Below, in pieces: positions 47,412 to 59,056 of a DNA stretch of 64,000 nucleotides. Both the position numbers and the translations under genes were made by a program. The notes under the pieces were generated by a model that was given only the letters and a program-made list of their open reading frames with translations, made no database searches and was not told the origin of the DNA. How positions within the stretch are numbered: position 1 is the stretch's first letter; each line of letters begins with the position of its first letter. The DNA is from Malaya genurostris (taxonomy: Eukaryota; Arthropoda; Insecta; Diptera; Culicidae): assembly GCF_030247185.1 (NCBI RefSeq), contig NC_080572.1, positions 132,100,262 through 132,164,261 of the forward strand, written 5' to 3'.

Positions 47412-47446
47412 TCGACTGACTGAGTTGAGATGTACGAGCGAACTGA
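47412..47446 (-). promoter_or_regulatory. Inr and DPE core promoter at the first base of family A copy 2
   Basis: TCAGTT at 47446-47441 is an exact arthropod initiator (TCAKTY). With its A as +1, AGTCGA at 47417-47412 occupies +28 to +33 and matches the DPE consensus RGWYVT at 5 of 6. This is the standard internal promoter of Jockey, Doc, F and I elements. Confidence 0.65.
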
Positions 47447-47479
47447 TCGAGTTGTCTTGTCTCCTTCTTCCTTGTGCTC

Positions 47480-47605
47480 CGCACCGATATGCGTCTGCAC
47501 CGAAGTGCCTTCGCACCGGTGTGCCTTTGCAGTCTCCTGCTTCTATGTGCCTTTGCACTCTCCTTCTTCGATGTGCCTTTGCACTCTCCTGCTCAGCACT
47601 TGTGG
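47480..47605. repeat. Minisatellite in the B2 5' leader
   Basis: About four imperfect copies of a 27-30 bp unit around GTGCCTTTGCACTCTCCTTC. Loosely related repeats occur in the B1 leader at about 31910-32015. Confidence 0.7.
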
Positions 47606-47867
47606 TTGTATATTGTGGCCTGGGTAGAGCTTGGGAAACTCCCTTTGTTGTTTCCTTCACCAGCTTGGCTCAGCACTAGGGCTCTCTTATGCAGCACGAC
47701 TATACGTTTTAACGGCTGCTGCCAACAGGTCTCTATCTGTAGTTCAACCGTTGTTGTATTTAACGCGTGTAAACCAACCAGCGTTATTAAACTGTACGCT
47801 TCTATACACAACTTTCTCGGTTGAACGGCTATTACGGAATGAGAAACTCGGTTTGGTTCCGTAGAAA

Positions 47868-48660
47868 TGAAGGGACGAATGATTGCATTGCTTTTTATTG
47901 CTTTAGTCTGACATCCAAATTGCCTTCGCTCAAAAACAACAAATGACATCTGTATTTTTGAACATGAAAAGAGCATTTGAACCTTTTTTCAGAGAAGCGC
48001 ATGTATTTCTTACATGACGATTTGGCAACATTCAGAATTAGCTTCATTGGTCTCCTGCAAGGCTTATGCCTCTGTCCGCTCCTTTATAATTCTTACATGG
48101 ACGAAATTGACATCTGTCTAGTAACGTCATACATACTAAGCTAGTTAGCAGATGATGGCGTGGTGTCCATTGCAAGATACCATAGATAACATGTCCCTTT
48201 TGGGCTGATGCCATAGATAACATGTCCCAACTGTGCGTCGAATTCTCCGATGAAAAAAAAAACATAGTTAGTCGTGTTTTCAAGAAAGCTTGGTCCCGCT
48301 CAGTTTCAGCTTCATATAATGAGAAGAATGATCGCGCAGGTTTTGAATCTCAAATACTTCGGGGTGTGGTTTGATTCCAAATACATTTTGGCAAGACACA
48401 CTAGGTATCTGATAGCAAATGTCAGAAAGGAATAAAATTCTTTGGCTAATAACAGCATCTTGGTGGGGTGCTCATCCGGAAGATCTAATAAAATTCTATC
48501 AGGCACCGATACTTTCAGTGATTGAATATGGAGCCTTTTGCTCTCATTTCACTGCAAACTTTCATATTATCAAATTAGAGTGACTTCAGTATCGTTGTTT
48601 GCGTCTTGCGCTGCATGCATTCGAAACGTACAAACGTACAGTCTCGGAGTTCTGGGGTGA
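47868..48660 (+). pseudogene. Family B RT fragment (B5), strongly decayed
   Basis: Plus strand. Corresponds to the RT palm through thumb of B1/B2: MTSVFLNMKRAFEP-like, LLYNSYMDEIDICLV, a kept LADDGVVS, and SVIEYGAFCSHFTANFHIIK. Multiple frameshifts, stops and internal deletions. Head-to-head with B2. Confidence 0.75.
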
Positions 48661-49190
48661 TTTCTTCTATTGAAACACGGGTAAAATTCCGATTCCCGAA
48701 ATGAGCAAAACAAGTCATGATTTGGGGAAAATAGTATATTTTCATGTTACGAAAATACACCTGGATTCAAGTTTTCGGATCATGATCCATTTGGACTGAA
48801 TTCGTTGAAATTTAAGCGTACGTGACGTTGTTCGGCTTAATTTCAGGCGTCTTTCTGCTGCGATGGTAATCCTTGCAACATAAATTCAAGAGTTAGGTTT
48901 TTAAAGACTTCAAATATGAATTAAATGGAAAGGTGTGATGAACTGATCTCAGAAGCGTTCGTGCCTTAAGTGGCTGGCGACGAGCAGCAATGGACCGAGT
49001 TATATGGAGATGTATTCTTGATACAGCAAAGGACACCCCAGGCCTATAGCTGTTAGGTAAGGTAAGGTAAGTGATGAACTTATTTTTTGCGCAATTACAA
49101 AGCAGTGAAAAGTACGACGAATTTCGTTTAATCTGAATCATTAACAATTGAAATATCGTTTAGGGGTTACCCTAAGTTTGAACTTAGGGC
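48661..49190. other. No recognisable feature
   Basis: Non-coding. Contains a short GGTAAGGTAAGGTAAG repeat at 49058. Confidence 0.5.
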
Positions 49191-49204
49191 ACATTAGTTC
49201 GGCT

Positions 49205-49447
49205 TCATGTCGGGTAGTCCTCGAAGTACAACCTTGATAGGTTTGTTGGCGCAATATCGTGTGTGAAGTATTCCGTTTTTGTCTGCTTCAGGTAACATTC
49301 CACTGCTTTGTAGTGGTTCAAAGTCGGAACAGTTATTTTGTAGCCTTCTGTACATAAACGTATTGTTGCCTGTAGTCCTTTGCTGATAAGCGCGTTGAAA
49401 TCCGAGCGTAGAGTCGGTGGGAAGCCCACCAGGTAGAAAGGCGGCAT
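49205..49447 (-). pseudogene. Possible LINE ORF1 fragment (PRE_C2HC-like)
   Basis: 80 codons: MPPFYLVGFPPTLRSDFNAL, then GLQATIRLCTEGYKITVPTL and VECYLKQTKTEYFTHDIAP. The pattern (PPFYL-G, then K-T-N-Y--V--YLK---EYFTH) resembles the region before the zinc knuckles in some insect LINE/gag proteins (PRE_C2HC family). No knuckles follow. Family assignment is tentative. Confidence 0.35.
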
Positions 49448-49689
49448 TTTTTCCTTCTTCAGCAGTTCCTCTTCGACATGAACTGGCAGATCAGCGTATT
49501 GGTTGTTACTCAGCTACTCAGTTACTCGGTTGTTTACCTTACATCACTTGGCTTCAGACGCTTAGCATCCTTTGGATCCTGCTCGGATCTATGGCGCGTT
49601 TTACCCATAGCGCGGGTAGATGGGCAGCTGCGAATAAAAATTAAACAAAATCGAAATTATTCGTAGTAGGTTATTCGTCTGTCCACATC

Positions 49690-51430
49690 GAGTGTTAGAT
49701 GACGAAATGAAAACATGACCTGAGCGTTTCACCCTTTATAATTGCTTTGTTCTTACTGATGCTGGTGGGAGAACTCTGAATGAAAGAAACCATTTCAACA
49801 GCCTCATTTTCAATATTTTACTGTCTCATTCGTAAATGACCGACACTAGAGAAAACGAAGAGAGACAAAGCATTTTCGTTTCTCATTGAAAAAATGAGAG
49901 AGTATAATTGCCAACATCACTCTTTCCTCTATGACAAGGCGAAACCCAACTAACATCTGCAGGGAGCATCAGCAGAATTTCAATACTCATTATTTCATCG
50001 ATGTATTGAAAATATGTGACACTCGGCTATAGAGAGTAACTAAAATATGACAAATCGAGATAATTACATCCCAGAACCTCTTTGAAAACCACAACTACTT
50101 CAAATTCGAGCACCAACATGTAAAAGTCATCGTGAAACCTGTTTCCGTCGTTTTCGATTTTCAAAGGTTCGGTTGAATACCAACACTGCATACTATGGGA
50201 TTTTCACTGAAAACCGCAATTGGTGAAAGGGCAAATGAAAAAAAAAACAATTTTGAAACTACTGTTCCGCTTATGTCATTGACTGGATATGGATTTCGTT
50301 CTCATAGTTAGCAAGCGAAGCTGAGAGTGAGATCTATTTTGAGTCAATGAAAATGACTTTTATTAGCTTTGACTAGAAGAAATGAACGATTTTCGATTAT
50401 AGTTTACCTTTCATACTCGTCCAGTAGGTAATCGGAACTGATATGTGCTTGACTACATCAAAACCGTCGTCCGGGTGCACCCAAAAGTGCAAAAATCGTT
50501 CGAGATAAATGTTTCGAACTGTGCTAAATATCGTACACGGAAAGAAATCCGTTACTGCTGTTATGATTAGAAAAACATGAAACCAATCATTTTAACTTAT
50601 CATGAAATCATGAGCCATAACTCTTTTCCCATGAAAATTTATCGTGGTTCGAAAATGCGGTACTTGAAGTTCGTAACTCTAATTTTCTACCCGGATATCA
50701 CTTTGAACCCTCTGCCTCAAGTGATGTGATAGCTTAATAGATTAATGGTAAAGCAAACAGCAGACATTGAAAAGCAAGACCTACTGAAAATGTTTTCTTG
50801 ATCCTGAAGCATGTTATTTAATAATCGTGTTGTTTTACCCACCGGCTGATAGAGAATTAAACATAACATAAAAATAAAGATAATGAACCGAGAATAGACA
50901 TCATTAGAGACTAAGCACGGCTACGCTTTTCATTTGACAAACATCAATGTTACATTTTGTTCGAATGTATTCTTACATATTTGATGTGATCGTTGGTGCT
51001 AGAATAATATTCCGAGAGCTAGCGTTTAATTCGTTTGTGAATTTGGAACACCATCTAACGAAAATCAGAAAAATATTTTGTTCCACCATTTTGATTAATT
51101 AAACTGAAGTAATGAACGCAAGTAAACACGTTATCTCTTGCGTCGTCGTATTTCAAAAACAGAATATTTTAAAAGAAGTTCGTCGTGCTTTTCACTGAAT
51201 TTATATTGCAAAAATGACCATCGTTGCGAAAACACACATAACGCCTGAATTTATGGTGCAAAATTACCATCGTAGCAGAAACACAATCGATCAACTATCG
51301 CAATTCACACAATCGATCAACTATAAATTCGAATTCAAAAGTGTAAACAAACCCTGTCAGTTTCATTCGTATTCACGACATCCAGTTATGTCTCTGACAT
51401 TACACACCAGTACTTTTTTGTTGAACCGGT
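49690..51430. repeat. Diverged interspersed repeat R1, copy 2
   Basis: Shares blocks with 1250-2600 in both orientations (see that entry). AT-rich and non-coding. The 74-codon frame at 51214 covers a shared block and is not a gene. Confidence 0.45.
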
Positions 51431-51435
51431 TCAAG

Positions 51436-51560
51436 TGACGGTGTACAATATTTGACACACTTTACCCTATAACTCCGGAACCGGAAGTCGGATCCGAATG
51501 AAATTTCGAAATTCCGTATGGGGCCGTAAGACCTTTTATCTAAGATTGTGGAAATCGATC
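51436..51560 (-). repeat. Single S1 unit, reversed
   Basis: On the minus strand it shows GGTCTTACGGCCCCATACGG, CATTCGGATCCGACTTCCGG and TTCCGGAGTTATAGGGT, the S1 order. It is isolated from the main S1 cluster by 10 kb. Confidence 0.7.
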
Positions 51561-51899
51561 AAACCATCGATCTTGCTGTCCGTTTTCTATCCCAATCCCA
51601 CCGCCAACTTCAAAGCATGCCACCCCGCATTTTATGCTGCGATGATGACGATGACACTTTGAAAACAAATGACATGCTACTACATTACATCGTGGTTTCT
51701 TGGTTTATACTAGTGCCTACTACACTGGTTCCTTTTTTGATATATTATATGATATACGACTTAATTTGAATCAATAATAAAGATGTATATAAATTGATCA
51801 TTAATAATAGTTTTTTTTCATTTAGTAAAAGACATTCAAGCGGAGAGGATGTGTTTCGATTATGCTAGCTCGTGAGTTAACGGCACTGGGGCATTAATA
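51561..51899. other. No recognisable feature
   Basis: Spacer before LINE B3. One 73-codon frame with a hydrophobic end has no family resemblance. Confidence 0.45.
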
Positions 51900-52146
51900 G
51901 CCTGTTTTCGATGAAAATTAAAGCAATTGAACTTGATGCAAATAACAAAAGAATTTGACATCACATTTCTCTGAAGTAGTTGAAATTTGAAAAATTAATT
52001 GAGATAAAATTTGAGTTATTGTTAACGATTTGAAACTTGCTAACGAAATACTAACGTGTGAATTATTCGCTATTGAATATCGAGTTTACATTCCATCGAA
52101 GGAGGTGGAAATTGACGGTGTTGTCACTGAATCAAGCCTAACAGTC

Positions 52147-52415
52147 TGTTAAATACCTAAATAATTAAGAACAAAATGAATTTGAATTTGCATATTAAAA
52201 TTAAACTTAAATTGAATTTAACAACTAATTTAACGCTTATGATACGAATTTAGGGCAACCCTAAAACAATACATCATAGATCATTTGATATTGAATTATA
52301 TACCCTGTACATTATATACCACAAACTGTTATCATACGAACTGTACTAAAAACTACAGTCTTACTCTACACTAACACAAACAAATACAACTCCAATAAAA
52401 TTACTAAATTTTACA
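52147..52415 (+). repeat. BEL 5' LTR, with internal deletion
   Basis: 269 bp. Identical to the first 254 bp of the 3' LTR except one base, then skips 167 bp and joins TTACTAAATTTTACA. The missing segment in the 3' LTR contains an AATAAA and is bounded by TAAAAG-type sequence on both sides, so a short-repeat deletion in this copy is the simplest explanation. Confidence 0.92.
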
Positions 52416-52433
52416 TGGTCCTTCGAGCCGGAT
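52416..52433 (+). promoter_or_regulatory. Primer-binding site, tRNA-Tyr
   Basis: TGGTCCTTCGAGCCGGAT directly abuts the LTR and is the complement of the insect tyrosine tRNA 3' end (…ATCCGGCTCGAAGGA plus CCA), 18 of 18. Confidence 0.85.
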
Positions 52434-53175
52434 CCCATAGGACTAGCGCTGGAGATGCTAATCGCCGCGAAACGTGATCAAAGAGAGTTTTTCAATTCGA
52501 TCACGTGTTTTGTAGCCATCGTGATGAGTAATCTACCCAATTGGTTGTGATAAGTGTAATATCACATCTCGGAGTACACGCAAACCCTTCAGTCGCTTAA
52601 TCATTAAAAGGCGCATAGTGTAAATTAATCATTGAAAGGCGCATAGTGTAATCATTAAAAGGCGCATAGTGTGTTGGTCATAAGACACCGTATAGTTATA
52701 AAGGCGTACAGTGCCCGATTCGTTCTCGTTTGTGCTTTCAGTTGACCGTGAACAAAGCCATTGTTGGTCAGTTATTGTTACTTGATTGTGTGACGAGTCA
52801 AATTGTTCATCTTACGCTACGATTGCTGATCATCAAGATCGGAATTAATTTACGCTGTGTGGACAGCAAACTGATCATCACCTTCGCGCGTTCCAGTTCA
52901 GACGCCCGGTGGCTGTAAGGACAGTCATCACCGGCTACCCAGAGGATCGCTAGAGGTAACCAGAGTGCGTAAGAAAATACTGCCTATTCATTCCTTGCAC
53001 ACGACAGTGCGCGTCAGTTCGGTAGTGCCATTCCGCGAATTGGCCCGTGAAGGAGCTACTTGTCGAAAAATTCGAAGCACCGTTATCGTGTCGGTTGAGT
53101 CAATCCGCGAGTTGACCCGGGAAGGAAAATCGTACGTTTCGTACCGGTACGCGAAGTGTCACGTAAATCGCGAAA
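52434..53175 (+). other. BEL leader with short direct repeats
   Basis: 742-bp untranslated leader before the gag ATG. 52597-52675 has three copies of a unit close to TAATCATTAAAAGGCGCATA. 53025-53135 has a diverged pair around CCGCGAATTGGCCCGTGAAG. These could be packaging or dimerisation elements (inference). Confidence 0.6.
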
Positions 53176-55344
53176 ATGTTGAAGGACGAGTTAGTGAGCA
53201 GTGAGCAGGAGGTCGAGTTTTTGAAAAAGCATAATGAACATTTACTAGAAGTGCTAGCGCAGTTAATGCAAGGCGCAAAGGATGCGAAAAATGGGAAAAA
53301 TATGGAACTGATAGAAACGTGGTCGGAGAGGTTAGAAGAGATTGCTAAGGAGTATCGGCGTATAGTGTGTGTTTTAGAAGCTATACATGGTGGATGTTTT
53401 AAAGATGAACGTGCAGATTTCGAGAATAAATATTGCGCACTTCGAGCATTTTACGCGAAGCAAATGAAAGAAAGCCAACACAATAGTACTCCTATAGTGC
53501 AAGCGCGACACACTAGTCATATTCGTTACCCTGAATTAAGCTTACCTCGATTTTCAGGAAAATTTGAGGATTGGTGCGTGTTTAGAGATGCTTTTGAATC
53601 TGCTATCGGAAATCGTGAGGAAATGTCTAACTTTGATAAATTTCAATATTTAAGAGGACTTGTTCATGGCGAAGCAGCGAGAATTATCGAGTCTATTTCG
53701 GTTTGTGATGAAGGGTATAACGATGCATGGCGAGCATTAAAATTGAGATACGAAAACAAACGTCAGTTAATTCGGTGTCATATTAAGGCTTTGTATGATA
53801 TTCCCGCTATGAAGAAGGAAAGTGCAGATGAGCTATTGGTACTTGTGGATAAATTTGAGCAGCACATTTCAGTTTTGAGACGCTTAGGTGAAACTACGGA
53901 TGCTTGGAGTTCGCTATTAATCTACCAATTGTCTATTCGTTTGGATTCACGCACGCTGCGTGAATGGGATAGCTATTGCGCTCGGCTCGATTCAGATAAT
54001 GTTGCTGCCATACTCGGAGGAACTGCTGATCCACTGTTCGATGATTGCGATGATGAGATACCTCAGTATGTTTCGATGGTGAATTTTTTGCAGAACTATG
54101 CTAGAGTTCTTCAGTCTGTTGGACCCATCACCGTCACTGGTCGAGATCGTGACATGAAGTTGAGACAACCAGTAAAGTTCGGTGCTCATATTAGTTATTC
54201 ATCAGGTAAACAAAATCACCAGAGCACACGAAAATGCGAAAAATGTAACCAGGATCATCTTCTCTATCAGTGTCCGGAATTTCAAAAGATGCCAGATCAA
54301 CAGAGATTGGAGTTTGTGAGGTCCAAGAAACTTTGCCTCAATTGTCTTCGTAATGTCGATCACTTTGCTAAAACTTGCCCGTGGAAAACTTGCAACCGAT
54401 GTCCTCGGAAACACCACACCCTTCTCCACGGAGCACAATTTACACAGCAGACCCACTCTGCTACCCAGCAAAATGAACCAGCACCACTCGTCGCTCATCA
54501 ATCTACTGTAATAAATGCGTCGCAACGCTTACCTGCTGCTTTACAACAACCATTGTCAGCTCAATCGCAATCATTTCAACCGCCAATAACAATGAAAACC
54601 TCCCTCTCTACACAAACAGTCGGGATCCCAGAACATTTTCAATACGCCACGGTGGCTTGTGACAAGAATGATCAATCGAACACAATAATTCTTCCCACCG
54701 CTTTAGTACAGATCGAAGACTTTCATGGACGCAAGGTTGTCGCCCGATGCTTGTTGGATTCGGGATCACAGAGTCACTTTATAACTACCTCGCTTTGTAA
54801 AAAATTAAATCTGCCTTGCTCAAGAATATCATCCCCTATTCTGGTTTGTGGTATCGGTCAAACCTCCACGAAACCTACACACTACACTACCGCAAAGATA
54901 TCATCCAGAGTATCTCCATATATTGTGGAACCACGTTTATTGATCTTGCCGCACTTAGCCATTACCCTTCCGGCATCTACAATAAATATTCGAGACTGGA
55001 ATGTTCCTGAACAAGTACAGTTGACTGATCCCACATTCCACGTGTCACATCAAATTGATCTCATTCTAGGAGCTGAATATTTCTTCAATACATTGCGGTA
55101 TGGACGCATTCAATTAGGTGAATACCTTCCGGTACTACAAAATTCTGCACTCGGGTGGATTGTCTCCGGAGCTTGTGTTATTCAAGATCACGATCACACC
55201 GATCCACGGTCCTGTTTTTCAAGCAACATCATACGTCTAGAAGAACTAGTACAAAGGTTTTGGGAGCTAGAAACGGTTAGAGACTCAAAGTGTTGCCCCA
55301 CGATCGATCGGATTTGTGAAGAACATTTTACGGTTAATAATTAA
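53176..55344 (+). pseudogene. BEL gag and protease
   Basis: 723 codons from MLKDELVSSEQEVEFLKK to an early TAA at 55342. Coiled-coil-like start; DUF1759-type domain about residues 115-260 (YPELSLPRFSGKFEDWCVFR, FDKFQYLRGLVHGEAARII); zinc-binding region about 350-420 (CEKCNQDHLLYQC, CLNCLRNVDHFAKTC, CNRCPRKHH); aspartic protease about 500-650 (RCLLDSGSQSHFITTSL, catalytic DSG). In BEL the frame normally continues into RT. Here one base is missing or gained near 55342; no canonical slippery heptamer is present, so I read it as an indel, not programmed frameshifting. Confidence 0.9.
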
Positions 55345-58300
55345 CCACAGAAGGGCGTTATGTGGTAAAATTGCCAAAACGTGAAGAGTTGATTCCACTG
55401 TTAGACGATAATAAATATCAGGCAACAAGACGATTTCTCTCTTTGGAACGATCTTTGCAACAAGATCCTCCAAAAAAGGCCATGTATAAGAACTTCATCG
55501 ATCAATACATTTCTCTAGGTCATATGCGCGAGGTCACTATAGAAGAGCTTAACGATCGGCCGCAGTTTATCCTCCCGCATCACGGAGTGTTGAAGCTTGA
55601 TAGCAATACCACAAAACTCAGAACAGTATTTGATGCGTCGTGTAAATCCCGCGCTGGATTGTCACTGAACGATATCTTGTTACCAGGACCTACAATTCAG
55701 GATACGCTTGTTTCACACGTACTACGGTTTCGGACCTATAAATTTGTTGTATCCGCAGATATCGAGAAGATGCTCAGGCAAGTGTTAGTGCACCCATCTG
55801 ATCAACCGTTACAACGCATTTTTTGGCGAGACGATCCTCAACAACATTTGAAAATGTACCAGTTACAAACCGTTACGTATGGACTTAACAATTCCCCATT
55901 TCTAGCCACACGTGTGCTGTTACAATTGGCCAAGGACGAGGAATCTAATTTTCCTCAGGCAGCTCACATAGCTAAGACAGACTTTTACGTCGATAATCTT
56001 CTCACCGGCTCGAACGATATTTTCGATCTTCAAAAAATATGTCAGCAGATGATTGGTTTGCTCAACGCGGGTGGTTTTCCACTTCGACAGTGGTCATCTA
56101 ATAGTCAATCAGTTTTGGACGTCATCCCAGAAAACCTTCGTGAAACACGTACGTTATTAGAATTGGATCGAGATTCATCTATCACTGCGCTCGGGCTACG
56201 CTGGGAACTAGCCGCAGATACGCTTTCATTCAAGTCACCGAAATGGAAACCAAACCAACCACTAACAAAACGGACAGTGTTATCGCAGATGAGCAGTCTC
56301 TTTGACCCCCTCGGTCTGGTTGGCCCAACAGTAGTTCGTGCTAAAATCGTTATGCAGACATTGTGGAAACATCATTTAGATTGGGACACACCGCTACCAG
56401 CTAAGTACCAAGAGGAATGGAGTAAATACCAACTAGAGATACCGTGCTTAGGCCGTCTTCGAGTACCACGAACTGTAATATTACATCCACATTGTCAACT
56501 AGAGATTCATGGATTTTGCGACGCCTCTGAACAGGCATACGGTGCGTGCATTTACATGAGGTCAGTTGATACTTTCGGGCAGTGTTCTGTACAACTATTA
56601 ACGGTAAAATCTCGTGTAGCTCCAGTTGACAGCAAGTCGATCCCACGATTAGAACTTTCTGCAGCACTTCTTCTATCGCATCTCCTCGTTCAAGTCACCT
56701 CTAGTACAAAAATCTCCGCATCAACCTATTTGTGGACAGATTCCACTGTCGTTTTAAGTTGGATTTCAGCAACACCGTCAACTTGGAAAACCTTTGTGGC
56801 CAACAGAGTCGCTGAGATTCAAGAACACACTGCATTTGCTATTTGGAACCACGTACCGTCCGAGGACAACCCTGCTGATTTATTATCCAGAGGCATGAAC
56901 CTGCAAAATCTTATCAATAACTCCCTGTGGTGGCATGGACCAGCATGGTTGAACAACGTGAATAATTATTGGCCAGAGACTCCTATTTCTAGAAAACAAT
57001 ATGCTGATGTCCCAGAGCATCGAAAGCTCGTGTCATTGGCAGTTACTACGCATCCAGAAGATATAATCAATCGTTACTCGACTCTTAATCGTTTGGTCCG
57101 TATCTGCGCGTTGTGGCACCGTTTTCGTGATAATACGCGACGGAATGTAAATGATCGCGCTACCGGTTCGATAACCTCCGCGGAATACGATCGCGCGCTT
57201 ATCGGTCTCGTTCGTCGTGTGCAAGAAGAACACTTCTTTGAAGAATTCAGGCAGCTTGAACGGAAACAAAAATTGCACCCAAAATCGAAACTGAGGTTCC
57301 TGAATCCGCAACTCGTCGATGGCTTTATCCGAGTTGGCGGCCGGTTGACTCATTCTGCTCTTACAGTGGACGAGAAGCACCCTTTCGTTCTTCCAGCAAA
57401 CCATCATCTCACCACTCTCATCGCCAGACATAATCATGAGCAAACTACGCATGGTGGCCCCAATCTGCTGCTATCAACGATCCGCCAAAGGTTTTGGCCT
57501 TTGGACGAGAGCTGGCCCGCTCAATCGTACACCGCTGTGTTACTTGCGTCCGTGCTCGCCCTCGATCAATGGAACAGTTAATGGGCGATCTGCCTCCAGT
57601 ACGAGTTAACAAAGCCTTTCCTTTCGAGAATGTAGGCGTCGACTTCGCAGGACCTGTTTTCCTGAAACCACCGAGTAGGAAGGCAGCCCCCTTAAAGGCG
57701 TACGTAGCGGTATATGTATGCCTTGCTGTGAAAGCAGTCCATTTAGACCTCGTTCCAGACATGACAACAAATGGATTCATAGCCAGTTTGCATCGTTTCA
57801 CTGGTAGGCGTGGAAAGCCTAGCATCATATACTGTGACAACGGTCGCAATTTCGTTGGTGCTCATAGAGAACTGAACGAGTTACGTAATCTGTTCCTGAC
57901 ACAACGCCATAAGGATGCCGTTGTTAACGAAACCACCTCGAACGGTATTCTCTTCCGTTTCATCGCGCCGCGCTCTCCATCGTTGGGTGGAATATGGAAA
58001 GCAGCAGTTAAATCCATGAAACTTCATCTCCGTCGTATCATGGGAAATGCCATGCTAACTGAAACTGAATTCACAACTGCGCTTATTCAAGTGGAATCTA
58101 TTCTTAACTCTCGTCCAATCACTCCCATGTCAGAGGACCCACAGGATTTACAACCGCTGACGCCAGGACATTTCCTGGTCGGTAAGCCACTAAATGCTAT
58201 ACCCGAACCAGACCTCAGTGAGATTCCCGAAAGTCGTCTTTCTCGCTGGCAACGCGTCCAAAGCCTCATTCAGCACTTTTGGCAACGCTGGCACCACGAA

Positions 58301-58555
58301 TATCTCAACACGCTGCAAAATCGGTATCGATGGACAGAAAAAACATCCAACTTGGTACAGAATGCTATTGTTCTACTACGAGAGGAGAACCTTCCCCCAC
58401 AGAAATGGGCAATCGGCAGAGTCGTTGACGTTCAACCCGGCGTTGACGGACTAGTTCGGTTGGTATCAGTGAGGACCAGTAGCGGAATCACACAGAGAGC
58501 AGTAAACAAATTATGTCTACTACCAGTTGAAGTAGATTCCAGTCTTTTAATCTAG
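55345..58555 (+). pseudogene. BEL pol: reverse transcriptase, RNase H, integrase, with mutated active sites
   Basis: RT: LRTVFDASCKSRAGLSLNDI, KFVVSADIEKMLRQV, TYGLNNSPFLATRVL, then DFYVDNLLTG, where the YVDD box reads YVDN (AAT for GAT). RNase H: GFCDASEQAYGACIYM, LWTDSTVVLSWI, DNPADLLSRG. A one-base deletion near 57505 shifts the frame at the start of the integrase. Integrase: zinc-region CVTC, then VGVDFAGPVFLK, YCDNGRNFVG and GGIWKAAVKSMK. The last normally has GG-WEAAVK, so the catalytic Glu is Lys (AAA for GAA). Ends at 58555, 60 bp before the 3' LTR. Confidence 0.9.
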
Positions 58556-58615
58556 TAAACTTATAGTGATACGGTTCGTCCGCAGAAGAAAAACAATCCA
58601 TTTTGGCGGCCGGGA

Positions 58616-59051
58616 TGTTAAATACCTAAATAATTAAGAACAAAATGAATTTGAATTTGCATATTAAAATTAAACTTAAATTGAATTTAACAACTAATTT
58701 AACGCTTATGATACGAATTTAGGGCAACCCTAAAACAATACATCATAGATCATTTGATATTGAATTATATACCCTGTACATTATATACCACAAACTGTTA
58801 TCATACGAACTGTACTAAAAACTACAGTCTTACTCTACACTAACACAAACGAATACAACTCCAATAAAAGGGACAGACAGCACGTGAATAAAGTCAGTAT
58901 TTTATAACTATCTAAGCACAACGAGTAACCTCTTTCGGTTGAGATTCGAAATCCAACCTAACTGAAAATATACAGTCCACACTCCACGTCGAAGGTCGGT
59001 CCGCGAATTTGATAAGTTTTCGGGATCGGTTAAAAGTTACTAAATTTTACA
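58616..59051 (+). repeat. BEL 3' LTR (full length)
   Basis: 436 bp. Contains 58870-59036, absent from the 5' LTR, with GTGAATAAAGTC, a likely poly(A) signal. Preceded by TTTTGGCGGCCGGGA, a weak polypurine tract. Confidence 0.92.
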
Positions 59052-59056
59052 CAGTC

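Larger units (their letters stand above)
46293..47446 (-). mobile_element. Family A gag-only non-LTR element, copy 2 (complete ends)
   Basis: Minus strand. The first base is TCAGTTCG at 47446. The 3' end lies at 46293 after AATAAAATATCTTTTAAAT. Flanks TTGAGTTATCTT (46281-46292) and TCGAGTTGTCTT (47447-47458) match at 10 of 12 positions, a slightly aged target-site duplication. Length 1154 bp. Sits in the 5' leader of LINE B2. No RT, endonuclease or RNase H sequence between the ends. Confidence 0.8.
40876..47860 (-). mobile_element. I-clade LINE family B, copy B2
   Basis: Same architecture and orientation as B1. 3' end with A-run after AAATAAACGTGTTTATG, ORF2 about 44931-41267, ORF1 about 46004-44904, then a long leader split by family A copy 2 (46293-47446). 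Contiguous leader sequence resumes at 47447 after the duplication. The 5' limit is set by the start of the B5 fragment near 47868 and is approximate. Confidence 0.82.
52147..59051 (+). mobile_element. BEL/Pao LTR retrotransposon, nearly complete, recent insertion
   Basis: 6,905 bp. Flanked by CAGTC at 52142-52146 and 59052-59056. LTRs begin TGTTAAATACC and end AAATTTTACA; one substitution in 254 shared positions (52382 A, 58851 G), so a recent insertion. The LTRs differ by 167 bp present only in the right one. The tRNA-Tyr primer site directly follows the left LTR. The coding region is one gag-pol polyprotein broken by two single-base indels, near 55342 and 57505. Two catalytic residues are altered (see pol). 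Confidence 0.93.
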
